In this document: piece after piece, positions 31,319-43,800 of the stretch
Layout: each line of letters begins with the position of its first letter
Position numbering within the stretch: the stretch's first letter is position 1
Origin: Heligmosomoides polygyrus polygyrus
Taxonomy: Eukaryota; Nematoda; Chromadorea; Rhabditida; Heligmosomidae
DNA: 64,000 nucleotides
Assembly: GCA_947396885.1 (NCBI GenBank)
Contig: OX377203.1
Span: 24,741,253 to 24,805,252, forward strand
Reading direction: 5' to 3'
Made by a program: the position numbers and the translations under genes
Notes under the pieces: model-generated
Told to the model about the DNA's origin: nothing
The model's input: the letters and a program-made list of their open reading frames with translations, nothing else
Databases searched by the model: none

Positions 31319-31891
31319 CCGACAACGAGAGCGTTTCCAAGGGTGTTCGCACATGCTCATATCACGACGACTAGAAATGCGTCAGCATTTCCTTGTGTCG
31401 CGAAATTCTGAAGAATCTATAAAGCCAGAGCTCATAGTTCAAGCTTCTTACGTCCCGTAGAAACATGAAATCAGATTGCTTGGAGAATCTGCAGCAGCGA
31501 TTAAAAGCTTTATACAGCTGAACACGTACATTTATTGGCTCACTCGAATTGTAAGGATTAGAATAGGCTAAGCTGGCATTTCATCCATCGCGAAAGGAAG
31601 ACATCAGCCTAGGAAGGCCACTTCCAGAGATGAACACTTGCCGTAAACAAAGGACGATAACTGAACAGGAACTTAACATATTTTCGTTCTGTTTTGTACA
31701 GAGAAACAAATAAATATTTGATCACACACAAGCCGCACAACAGCAGACATTCTACCAAGCTGAAAGAGTTCAATCAAGTTAATGACATGCAGGGGCAGCA
31801 ACCCTTTCACCCAAGAAGAGGATTAGGCCTTCTCAGAAGCACCAGTACCGGGAGTTCCTCCCCACCAAAGCGAGCCACGATGAGCACTAGG
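31319..31891 (-). other. unc-50 3' flank with a candidate poly(A) signal
   Basis: Downstream of the unc-50 stop (minus strand) the sequence TTTATT at 31531-31536 reads AATAAA on the minus strand, about 355 bp beyond the stop codon. It is the only candidate I noticed before the gypsy B LTR. Nothing else is recognised. Confidence 0.4.
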
Positions 31892-34800
31892 CTAGTCGTG
31901 TGATCGAACTCGGTAGTGGTAGAAGCCCATAGCGCTTCGAGAGATGTTCCAGCCAGCCGTGATTGTCGCCACCCATGAGATGAACAGGAACGTCATCGGA
32001 TAGAGGAAGTACTGCGTTCGGTGCAAAATGGGAAGTGCTGAAACACAGCGCTCGAGAGAAGAGAACAAGAGAGGAACAGTCAACAGCAACGTACCAGTGT
32101 ATCCGAGGAACGTGATGTACACATAGTACACAGCTGCGATGAACCAAATTGTGTTACCAAGTGCTGTCGCAAGGAAGAATGGAGAGTCGACCAGTGCTGC
32201 AATGAGCCACATCCTTCAAGAAGCACCATTGTGAGATTAGCGGCAAAGTTTCCCGCTACCTTTTCAACCTTTTCCAGATCTATTTATCTTCTTCAGCACA
32301 ATCAACAATTAAAAAATATATGAACCATCATTGTCGATAACGTATCGCCATTTACTTTTCTACTACTATCGCCACTTCTAAAGAATTCCTAGCTTTTTGA
32401 AATGTCAGTGATACACTTTTTGAGTTTCCGCGTACCGTCGAACTTCCTGTCTTATAAATAGTTGGATAGAGATCAAAACAGATGGCAGCGCCAAGTCTCG
32501 TTCACGCGGTGGGTTGGTCATACATGCCATCCCAAGATGTGGAGTTTTCTGAATCTCCTTCTCAATATGTGGGCTAGCTTTCTCGTGCAGGAAGAAGACT
32601 TTGTCCACTTTTCCAAGTGAAGCCACAGCAACGCGATGCAATCGCCTGCGGTAGACTTCTGGTAGCAGAGTAGTTTGCTAGAAACAACCCCCAGTGAATG
32701 ATTCCCTCGCAGCTCCACCAAACACTGAGCACTGCCTTCTGATTATGGAATTCCTGCTTAGGCGTTGGCCTCCAAGATTTTCCACGCCTGACCCACTGGC
32801 GCCTACGTGTGCGATTTACGTGGAGCGCCCACTTTTCGTCACCACTCACCAAGATGCCGGGCCAAGCGAAACTCCGACGAAAAGTCGAAAATTTATGCAC
32901 GCATCTCGCCGCACTTGAAGCTGCTGACCGCTTAGGTCGCGAGGTATCCATTGCTTTATCAATCACATGGGCTGTATGTCTGGACATACGATTGTTCGCC
33001 CCCTACGCGGCGACCACCGCAGCAAATGCGGTGAGCTGACACTGATGCAACGCTACGAACTTGGCTGTCACGAAAAATTCGAGCTCCAACAAGCTTCGAG
33101 GTAATCCTTATTGTACAGAAATATCGTGTCTGGCTTCTAAAAGTGAAGATCTTCATATTAAAGGAACCCTAAATATTTCACAATGGAAGCGCTTTTCTAC
33201 ATCTCCGAAGAAATCACCGAAGACGTCTTCAAGACAACCATTCTCTCTCTCTGATTAAATGGAACTAATGGCTATCCAACAACTGAGCAGAGACGTTATA
33301 GGAGATTTATGCAGTTACAAGAGTAGTAGACGTCGTGAATGTAACAGTACACACTACGAAAGCATAGCGCCTCCCGCAGCGACCTCCGCGCCTTTTCGTA
33401 TTGAGTTGGCTTCCGATCTTCATACCTTTCCACGGTGATGCGGGTGAATAGCTCATTATCGTGGGAAGGCACGGAGGCAAAGCGGGTAAGCAGTGATGCC
33501 TCACGATGGCACTGGAGCACCTTTGCCAGCCCCGAGGTGTCACGCAAGGATTCTCTTCAATCAGCTCCAGAAGGTGCTCGCCATGGACTGCAGCAAGCTA
33601 ACCAGATTGAGATTTGTGGCGCAAGTCTAAGTCGTCGTTTTTTGATCTTGTGGAACCAACTTTTGCCCTGTTGAAGGGCACATCGCGCCACATACATTTC
33701 TTACATCATTGCTTGCGCTGCTATGCTTCCTTAATTCGTGAAGCAGGAGCAGTCGACGTGTGCGTGAAATCAAGATACGGATTCTTTCACCCATATTCGC
33801 AGCTGAAGACTAGGAAAATTTGGGTTTATTTAGACTACTGGCAAACATTTATATACGTTTCGTACGGAAGAGCCCAGAAAATTTTTCAAAAATCTGGTAA
33901 GGTGCAAAAGATTTTTCTGCCAACCTAATAAAAAACAAAACAACTATTGATAGCATACGTATTCACGTGACTCATTTTAATGCGATAGCAACACAACCCC
34001 CAAATACCTACGATACATTCCTCCTAATTGGAGGAACTACGACCTCGCTCAGACAACGAGTATCCACAACGGCTGGAAAATAAACGGATCAAGAAAACAG
34101 CCTACGACTTACTTGGATAGATTATGGGAAGCAGCACGTGCAATAGGATCAACATAGGAAAGAAAGCGTTGAGGTGTACATCGAAACAGTATCCCCACTC
34201 CACATCTTGGTCTTGCACTTTTCGAAGAAACCGATTTGAGAGCCACCTGAAAGCCATAGTTAGGATAAGAGAGAGACAACAAGTTAGGAGTAAGGGAGAC
34301 TAGGTGAATCGAGTTTGCGCGTCAATGGCGGCGCGCTGTCCGCAATCGCGGACGGCGGGAACCGCGGCGCGCGAACGCCGAGAAGGTTCTGGAAAAGGGG
34401 AGAGCGGTCAGTCTTCGTCCTCTCCTGTGGCGGGCCGTGGGTTCTTCTGGCCGCCGCCGTCTCTTGTGTCCCGCCGCTGCTCTTCTGGCCGCCGTTTGTC
34501 TCCTGCTTCCCGGCCGTTGTTCTTCTGGCCGTCGTCTCTGTCTCCTGGGTCTGGGCCGCCCGCTTTTCTGGTTGTGGCAGCATCCGTTGCAGTTGGGGGG
34601 AAAGACCCCGGTCATTGTTGACACCACGTCCGAGGTAGTTGCCGGACGTGGTGTGCCTCGCTAGCACCTCGCTTAGCGGACTCCTCGGTCCCTTGTGGTT
34701 AGAGGGGAGGTCCCGGTAGCTGCTGCCACCGCGCCCGAGGTGGTTGCCGGGCGTGGTGCGTTCAGTGTCCCTTCATGGCACTGCAGTGCAGCTAGGGGTT

Positions 34801-37800
34801 TGTGTAGTTTAGGCTCGTGCCCACTCCCACGTCGCCGCTCCCTCATCAGCCGTCGTTGCGTCCTTGAGCTGGGTCCACCTCATTGCGGAATCGTCGTCAG
34901 CAGTTCTCGTCCACCTGTGCCGGCAGTACGCCACCCGCACGCCACGTCGTCTGTTCGCTTCTGCAGCTAGCACGAGGACGTCCGTTACCAGCCGCATCGT
35001 CGATTCGCGTTCCATTCATCCCGCTCACACTCAGGCCGGCAGTACCAGTACCCATTGTGGCCGCCTCTCATATCCTTGCCCAGTTGTCATCGTCATCATT
35101 TTCGCGTGTTCCTGTTTTGTGTTAACTGCTGCAATAAATCTTGTTCGTTGACCGAGAGCCTTTTGATAGCAAGGGTCTTTTGCCTACCTTTTCTTGGGAT
35201 CTAAAATATTCTAAAAGAACCTAACTTGGGGGCCGAACCGGGATCCCAAGTAATCCAAAAGTGGGTCATAACTCGGTGAGCGGGCAAGTCTATTGCTTCG
35301 TTCGTTCGTGTGTTCGCGCTCTCGATTTTTTTGTGACTACATTACTGCGGGTGCCTCGAGTTCGCGCTCGAGGTAGCAGGCTGTAGTAGCGAGTAGCGGC
35401 GGGCCTCACGGTTCTGCTACTCGGCTACTACAGGGTGGTGGTCCTCGGAAGGAGGGAAGGTTGCCACTATCTCCGGCTAGTGGTAGCATTCAATCCTATA
35501 GGCAGCGAAAACGGTTCCAGTAGGGGAACCGCTGCCCAAATTTTTTTTGGATAAGCCGTAGTGAGGACCGGTCACCCGTGTAGTGTAGTCATGAGCGTTA
35601 CCAGTCATGGTGACGCTGAACGAGCCGCCAGTCACGGTTTTTCTGTTGCAGAGCTGCCGACTGGTGAGTCCACGAGGAACATGTCGCAGATGAACAATCT
35701 GGAGGACGAGTTCCAGCGTTTATGTGGAGGCAGCGAGGAGGCATCCGGAGTGATGCAGGTATGTGATCGACTGGAGAAGTCGATTAAAGATACCGAAACC
35801 CTGGTCAGGGCGGAGGTAAGCAAGCGGTGGCGAAGTGGGAACCCTGAGCGGGAAGCCATTGAAGCCGCTGGACGTCGAGGCACCGAGGAGGCCCTGAAGT
35901 TCTTGCCGAGCCTGCGGGCGGAGTGCAAGAAGGGGCTGGTGCTGACTAAGTGGGTCGACGTCGTGCTGTCCAGCGTAGACTGTCACGGACGTGAGGAGTT
36001 CGTGGACGGGCTGGACGCCATGCTGCAGAGGGAGGAGGTTTTCGCCACCCTGGCAGCGGAGAAAAAGTGGCAGCTCGAGGAGTTGCCGTGCAAGTTGTTT
36101 GAGATGGTCCGCTCAAACTCTATCTTGCAGGAGGAGCTGAGGCGTCGTGAGGCCGAGCTTGAAGAGCTGCGGGTACTTCGACAGAAGTACCAAGAGCAGG
36201 CCCGCGAACTCGAGGAGCTCCGAGGAAGGACGACAGCCGGCCCGGTCGAGGAGGCGAGTCACGGCGGTACTCCCGGTGAGTTAAGGTGTCGTCGCAGTAG
36301 AGGCCGTGAGGCACTGAGCTTGTTACTTGGTGGAGTAGGAGGCCAAAACCAGCCGTTGCAGGGAGGCTGCAGCAGTCGGGCCGAGGCGATGGATTCGACG
36401 AGGCAATTTCCGTCGACGCAATCGTGGCACCGTGGCTGGAGGATGAGCCCAACAGGTGAGACCCTCTCGTCTTCTGTGAGTGAAGCGAGTGAGGCAGGGA
36501 GAGATGAGTGTCACCCTGGGGAACCACCGAGGGGCTCACGAAGCCAAGACCAACTGGCACCCTACCTAAAATACATAGCCTTGCCGGATGTCAAGCCATA
36601 CTCCGGAACGGATAAAGGCTATTCGTTCAGAAGTTTTAGGGAGGCCTTCGAGTTAAAATACCCACGTAGCAGTTGGGGTGATGGCGAATTGTGTGCTCTA
36701 TTCCGATCCAAACTGGTAGGGAGAGCACTGAGCCGATACGAAGCGCTGCCGCGCGAGGTCCGAGAAGCCGACTATGCTACCGTGGTCAACGCCATGGAAA
36801 AGGCGTGTAGGGCAGAACGCTTCACTGAAAAGGTTCTGGCCCTCGGTGAGCTGAAGAAGCTCGTGAAGACGGAAGGACAAACAGTCGCTGAATTTTGTGT
36901 TGAGCTGGAAAGGCTCACAAGGCGCGCGTACCCAGAGATGGACGAGACCGCGCTGGCGACTGAAAGAGCACATCTGTTATACGAACAGATCGTTCATTGG
37001 AAGGATTCTTACTTCCTGACGGAGGCACTGGAAAGTGCCGGAAACGCGTACGAGCGGTTGAAAGAGACCGCGGAGCGTATAGAACGCCGGAATATCACTC
37101 TAAGTAGTGTAATCTCCGACAGAACTCCCATGGAGCGCAAAGGGCCTAGTGCGCAGCGACGCATGGAAGAGGAGACGCCCTGTTCGTCGAAGACAGGGAC
37201 AGCTTCAGTCGCGCGTAAGGGAGGCTCCAGGAGTTCAGAGAGCCGCAAGGCGGAAGAGTCTGGTCAGTTCTCAAGGCCGGAAAGAGCAACGGAAATGCCC
37301 ACTGACAGCAAAGCAGAGCCAGTATGCTTTAAGTGTCGTGAAAAGGGGCATGTTGCTAAGAACTGTAACAGGATAACACCGTCACGGAGTCCCAGAAGCA
37401 AGCCGGGAGCGGTGTCTCTATCAGCGAGATTGAGAAGTACCGCGTGTCAAGCAAGGGCTCTGAAAGGGAAGACAAGGCAGAAGTGTCGGAGAAGCACCGC
37501 GTTTGGAACCCGAATGACGACAATGGTGGAGTTATTCGGTAGGAGCTGGGTAGGACTACTGGACACCGGTTCGGAGATCTCCATTCTGCCCGCGAAGATT
37601 CTGTTGTCAGCCCAAGACGATGGATACGATATCGATCGTATTGTGCCGGAGTTTCCCATGGACAAGTCGAAGCAGATTCACAACGCTTCGGGATCTGTAA
37701 TGCAGTTCACCGCACTCGTGGAGGTGCAGCTGAAGGAACTAACGGCCGAAGGGAAGTCTATCAAGGCACGTGTGCATGTATCCAAGGTCGATGACGATGT

Positions 37801-40800
37801 CGTGATCCTGGGCACAAACATACTCCCACTTCTTGGTTATCGATTAGTGCGAGAAGGCGATTCAATTCTCGGTACACCCAATCAAGCGCCCAGCCAAGTG
37901 CGAGAGTCGCTGTCAGTGGCGAAGAGCCGCAACCTGCAGGCACAGAGGAGAAGGAAGGGGTGAGGGAAGCCCCGAGGGCAGCACGGATAGCTCGTCGTGC
38001 GTACCTGGCTCCAGGAGCTGTGTCACAGGTCAAGCTGGCCGGAGGCGTGAGCAGTAGCGAATGCCTACTGGAATCAGGAAAGGATCTGATTCATACAGGA
38101 GTGTGTCGAGTGGAGAGGGATGGGACCGCGGAGGTCCTTGTGGCAAATACCACGGAGCAAGCCATGGTATTGCGAGTCGGCGAGCCGGTCGGAAACTGGG
38201 CTGAAGCCCCAGTTGACCACTCAGAGGTGTCGGTAAAGGAATTGCCGTCAGATATGTTTTCTCGACCGACGAAGAAGCAATCCGGAAAGAAGCGGAAAAA
38301 GCGGCCATCAAGCGGTCGTAGAAGCCAGGTTGTGCCAGTGAGGAAGCGCCAGTGAAGGTGTGCGTAGGCACGTTACAAGTGCGCTCAAGTGTAAGCGCTG
38401 GTAAGAAGGAACGTCCCCACCCTAAGAGGCCGAGATTCGGCTTAGGAGTGAGATGTGTGCGTGAGCTAGATGTTAGGTGTGAAGATTGCGTACAGCACCA
38501 GTGTAGAAAACGCTCTTCTAGGGCCACGCATGAGTCGGACGTCCGAGTGGAGATGCAACGTTTTGGTGGATCGCTGCATTGTCGAGGTGCCGGAGCTGGA
38601 CTAGCTCTGCGAGCCTGTCGCAACGATCAGGTGGAAGCCGAGTGTAATCACACTGTCCGTGTGAGAGTTGGCGCTGATGGAGGAAACGCAAGATGGAACC
38701 GCGACCGAGGAATCGCTGAGCCTTGCCGTTTGTGAATCTCCTGTGCCGGGTGTTAGCAAACTACTAACACATACGTCATGTTGCATCTCGTTGTGTGTGT
38801 CATACATTTTTCGTGTGGACGTAGAGAGGGTTGAATTAGAGGTTTTGCCGTTGCAGGACGTGAGCCACATGTGAGCGGAATTCTCGCTCGTTTTATGCCA
38901 TGTCGACGCGATAGTTGTCGCGTATCGTTGTTATAGGGCTACTAAGGGTAGTGAGGCTGCAGAAAGCTAAGCAGCGGAGTACTGGTGCTCCTAGCCCGTA
39001 AAACCCCCTATGTCCCCGACCGGATCCGAGTGGTAAGTCCGAGTGGTACGGACTTAACCCTCGGGGGAGGCAAGTTAGGATAAGAGAGAGACAACAAGTT
39101 AGGAGTAAGGGAGACTAGGTGAATCGAGTTTGCGCGTCAATGGCGGCGCGCTGTCCGCAATCGCGGACGGCGGGAACCGCGGCGCGCGAACGCCGAGAAG
39201 GTTCTGGAAAAGGGGAGAGCGGTCAGTCTTCGTCCTCTCCTGTGGCGGGCCGTGGGTTCTTCTGGCCGCCGCCGTCTCCTGTGTCCCGGCCGCTGCTCTT
39301 CTGGCCGCCGTTTGTCTCCTGCTTCCCGGCCGTTGTTCTTCTGGCCGTCGTCTCTGTCTCCTGGGTCTGGGCCGCCCGCTTTTCTGGTTGTGGCAGCATC
39401 CGTTGCAGTTGGGGGGAAAGACCCCGGTCATTGTTGACACCACGTCCGAGGTAGTTGCCGGACGTGGTGTGCCTCGCTAGCACCTCGCTTAGCGGACTCC
39501 TCGGTCCCTTGTGGTTAGGGGGGAGGTCCCGGTAGCTGCTGCCACCGCGCCCGAGGTGGTTGCCGGGCGTGGTGCGTTCAGTGTCCCTTCCTGGCACTGC
39601 AGTGCAGCTAGGGGTTTGTGTAGTTTAGGCTCGTGCCCACTCCCACGTCGCCGCTCCCTCATCAGCCGTCGTTGCGTCCTTGAGCTGGGTCCACCTCATT
39701 GCGGAATCGTCGTCAGCAGTTCTCGTCCACCTGTGCCGGCAGTACGCCACCCGCACGCCACGTCGTCTGTTCGCTTCTGCAGCTAGCACGAGGACGTCCG
39801 TTACCAGCCGCATCGTCGATTCGCGTTCCATTCATCCCGCTCACACTCAGGCCGGCAGTACCAGTACCCATTGTGGCCGCCTCTCATATCCTTGCCCAGT
39901 TGTCATCGTCATCATTTTCGCGTGTTCCTGTTTTGTGTTAACTGCTGCAATAAATCTTGTTCGTTGACCGAGAGCCTTTTGATAGCAAGGGTCTTTTGCC
40001 TACCTTTTCTTGGGATCTAAAATATTCTAAAAGAACCTAACTCCATACCTTTCTAATATAAATTTCATATAATCATCTTATCACTTATTTTTGTTTTATG
40101 TTATGTATGGAACTCCATGCAGCATAGCAAATATCTAACGAAGATAAGAATAACTATCAACAAAGAAAACAACACAATCGGCAAAATTATGAAGAACAGA
40201 ACATGATAAACTGCTAAAACACGCTCTGGAGATACCGGTGGACAAGCCTCTACAGTACAGTGAGTTGAGTAGATGCCAGCTCTCAATAAGTGAAGAATGA
40301 AGATTTTATATTTGTGGAGGCAACACGTAGAGGAAGCGTAATGAAGCAGGTTGCTCGTCCTAATACGATCGGAATAAGACGGAACCTCTCGCAAAGTTGC
40401 TCGAAAGTGATTTTTCTGCTTACTCGGTATCACGCCACAGCTATACCGAACTCAAAGATTCGCTCCTCTGATGGTTGTGCTAAACTGACCTACACATGTT
40501 TCCTAAGGTAATTGACATGTTCCTACTATATTATATTAAACCAGCCGTTCAGCGGCCTTTCGGCCGCCAAACGTCTTTTTAGGGCTTCCCACCAAACTCC
40601 AAAAACAGAGCGACACTAGGATTACTGGATTTTACGACCTTTCGAACACGGTCAGCAAGAAAAAAGGTCTCTCTTATTACAGCTTAGCGCAGGGTCCTCA
40701 CTACGGTTAACGTGAAAGTTGCCCGCGCCCCATTTTATTTGTGCGATTCGCATTCCCTACTGTCCAATCTGCACAAAAATCGATAAATCGATATTGTTCG

Positions 40801-43800
40801 GTTGGTCGATATAGTTAGGTTGCATCAGTTTCTCTCCGAACGCCATCATATTGGAGTAATTCCCACGAGCATTAGTAATTCTTTCGAAGTAACGGTCGCC
40901 TGACCCCCCTCAAAATGGATCCAATCTGAGCGAAAACCGGCAACTCCGGTCGAGAACTCGATACCATCAATCGATATTGGTCGCCTAATTGAACCCTACA
41001 GCCTGCAGTGAAGTCGACCCATCGGCCGTCAAAATCACATGACTCCCACTCCTATGGAACAAATCTGAGCGAAAACCAATAACCTCTGCTAAAAATGGAT
41101 AATATCGATCGGTCCAATCAAGCCCCTCTACCTTTTTTAGTCGCCCGATCAAGTCCCTTCACCTTCCTTTTTTGAATCTGACAATTTTCGTCCATTTTCA
41201 TCGATTACACGTGAGAGTAACCTTAACAGGTTTTACATGTACGTTAGGGTTACCTTCACATGTTCGACACGTTTCACAGGCTTACACAGACTTGTGACAC
41301 ACGGACACACACACACGGACAGACGGACTAACGTTTTTATATTAGTAGGATACTATGTTGTTGATTTTGAATTGAACCTCTGAATACCTATGGAACACAG
41401 GTTTCTTACTTTGAGGCACGCATAGTGATATCTCATCCACCGATCTACTCGCAGTTTGCATAGTGTTGTTACTAACGTCGCGCAGGGCGATTTTGATGCT
41501 ACTGTGCCTTGTTTGTCTGTACTAGCGCACTTTTGTGCAACTTAAATAAATAAATATATATAAACGCTTCCAAATTTAGTGATTTAGTGAAACTAAGACG
41601 GGATTTGAGGTACTCACCACAGAACAGTTGCGACAGCTACTCCAACACCGATACAGTCAATGAATACCACCCAGAGGAAAAACTTGACGAATCCCCACGT
41701 AGTCAGACCGAGGGCGACTGCATAGAAGACGGAGGAAAAGAAAAGTGACAACGACAGCAACACCAAGAATGCCGGATCGTCACGCGCAAACTGATCTTTC
41801 GTACCTAAATAAAGGAAGAATTCTGGTAGCTCAGCTTGAAGTTTTGTTTTTATTAACCTTTTATTTGTAAACTTTTATTTATTTATTATAAATACACCCA
41901 TAAAATGTACGGGCAGAATGTTTGTACAAGAACACAAATAGTATCAAGAAAAAAGACTCGTGCCGAATTTTATGCAGTGAGGGCATTAAGAAAAAGGTCG
42001 CCACTAACGAAGTTGTGCGGCAAAGGGAGGGTGCAAGAAGGGAGAACCTCTAGAAAAGCGAAGCAAACACTAACAGAGAGGCCTATCCCTGAAAGGAAAT
42101 CGCATAGGGTTGTGCCTGTGTACAAGAAGAAAGCGCGTATTAAGTGATACGTAGTGCCAACGAAGGTGACTATCACACGTCAGTTGTACTGCATATGAGA
42201 CAAAATATTCGTCTGATAGAAGCGCACTGACAAGCTGTCAAAACTAATAGTATTACACCTTTTGGTCGTCAGCCTGAGGCACTTGAGGCGATGCAGCAAA
42301 AAATAAAATCAAAGTAATTCAATTACACACATAAAGGGGAAATACAATAAGAAAGGGCTCATAACGCTAAGCAAGTTTCGACAGAACAACGAGTCAAACC
42401 CCAAAAAAAAGCATTTCCGCTAGACTTACGAATACATGCTGATTTTCGTAATTTGGTGACAAGTAAGAAATGAGGCAACAGAAAGAATTAACAAGAAAAC
42501 TTACGCTTCCTGTATAGAAAATTTCGATACACTTTCTGGGGCTTGATTAGTAGATATAACATTTGCCATGACGCAAACTCGAAGTCCATCTGAAGCAAAG
42601 GTACAACGTGAATGATGTATCTGTTGCTTCCTATTCGATTAATTTCATTTAAAAAATAAAAAAATCGAAAGATGAGCCCTTACTTGAAAGTTCCCTCCAC
42701 ACTACAGGGATCAAACTGGACATCTTTGAAAAATGCCGAGATGGTTAATTTCCTATTTAAAAAAGGTTCTAAGACCTCCTAGATGTGCAGAAACTTCCCG
42801 TTAACTTTAAGGCTGACCTTTTTTTTAAATACGACTAAAGAATTTCACGCTCAGCCGATCTGAATGTGAAAAAGTGAAAAGTATCCTAGCTGTTTGAAAA
42901 ATTGGTGGTTTCTTTCGATCAAGAGGACTCTGTAATGGAATTCTTATAGCGTAACATTTGTTGAATCCCCGGTCTAGACATCGACCGACCTCGGCTGCAC
43001 ATTTATCCCAAATGGCTATATCCTGTAATAATGGTGTAGATAAAGATACTAATCGTGAGTCTTATTCTCTCGCGCAGAAGACAATTTAAATTTAATCGCA
43101 AAAAGGAATTGAGATCCAACATTTGGATGGAATCTTAAAGAGGGTCAGCTCTGTGCACTCAATGCAGTTCTCACAGGATAGATTTCGCCTCTACTGATCC
43201 AGTCGAACATCGGCTTTCTTGTGTCTGCACTTCGACTATTTTTGTGTAAAAGTGTGACCCAAGAACACCAAATTTAAGAACGCCATATAATACGTGTTGA
43301 AAAAATCAAAATTCGAAATCTCACTAACTTGCTTGAAGTGCACGAATCTTCGCGCGAAACGTGTGAGTTTAGCCCATGCCGACATGCGGACGGCAGTAAA
43401 GCAGCCAACACGATCGCTTCTAAACAAGTACAATGAGTTCTAAACCAATGAATTATTACTTTTAATGTCTATAGTCACTGGATAGAAATTTGTACGAAAA
43501 CTTAGTAAGAACCGAAGGAAAAGAAAAGAAACGAGAGAGGAACGAAAAGGAACAGAAAATCGCATCATTTTGTGAGATATCACTGTGTCTTAACTTTTTC
43601 CGATACATACTTCGCGTCTCCCTTCTAAGCAATCGCCTGGGGTGCGTACCAGTTCAAAGAGCCTTTGAAATATAGGGCCCAGCTCGGGCTTTATTAGTTG
43701 CGTGCTTATTGGTCGTAGAACTAGCGCTTCCTCAAAATCTGAAGCTTCTGACTCCCTCTCTTCCGTTCAACACCGATGTATATAAAATCTCGGGCTGCTC

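Larger units (their letters stand above)
34258..40042 (+). mobile_element. Non-autonomous Ty3/gypsy element C (gag-protease only)
   Basis: LTRs at 34258-35226 and 39073-40042 (969/970 bp, very few differences) start AGTTAGG and end CCTAACT, with a 4-bp duplication CCAT outside (34254-34257, 40043-40046). The primer site position holds TGGGGGCCGAACCGGG (35227), and a GGGGGAGGCA tract precedes the 3' LTR. The interior carries an unbroken Gag-Pro frame, then a short pol N-terminal remnant; RT, RNase H and integrase are absent. It lies inside the fifth intron of unc-50 in the opposite orientation. Element B is a plausible helper relative: its gag (YLKYIALP...), primer site and PPT look alike. Confidence 0.93.

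Noticed and set aside
32095..32213. Longer unc-50 exon 7 starting at GATGTGGCTC
   Set aside because: It breaks the reading phase with exon 6; the TTGCAG acceptor at 32197-32198 restores it and matches the family alignment.
34304..35151. Multiple open frames on both strands in the GC-rich stretch, repeated at 39119-39967
   Set aside because: They lie inside the LTRs of element C and occur twice for that reason; no domain, and overlapping frames on both strands point to base composition.
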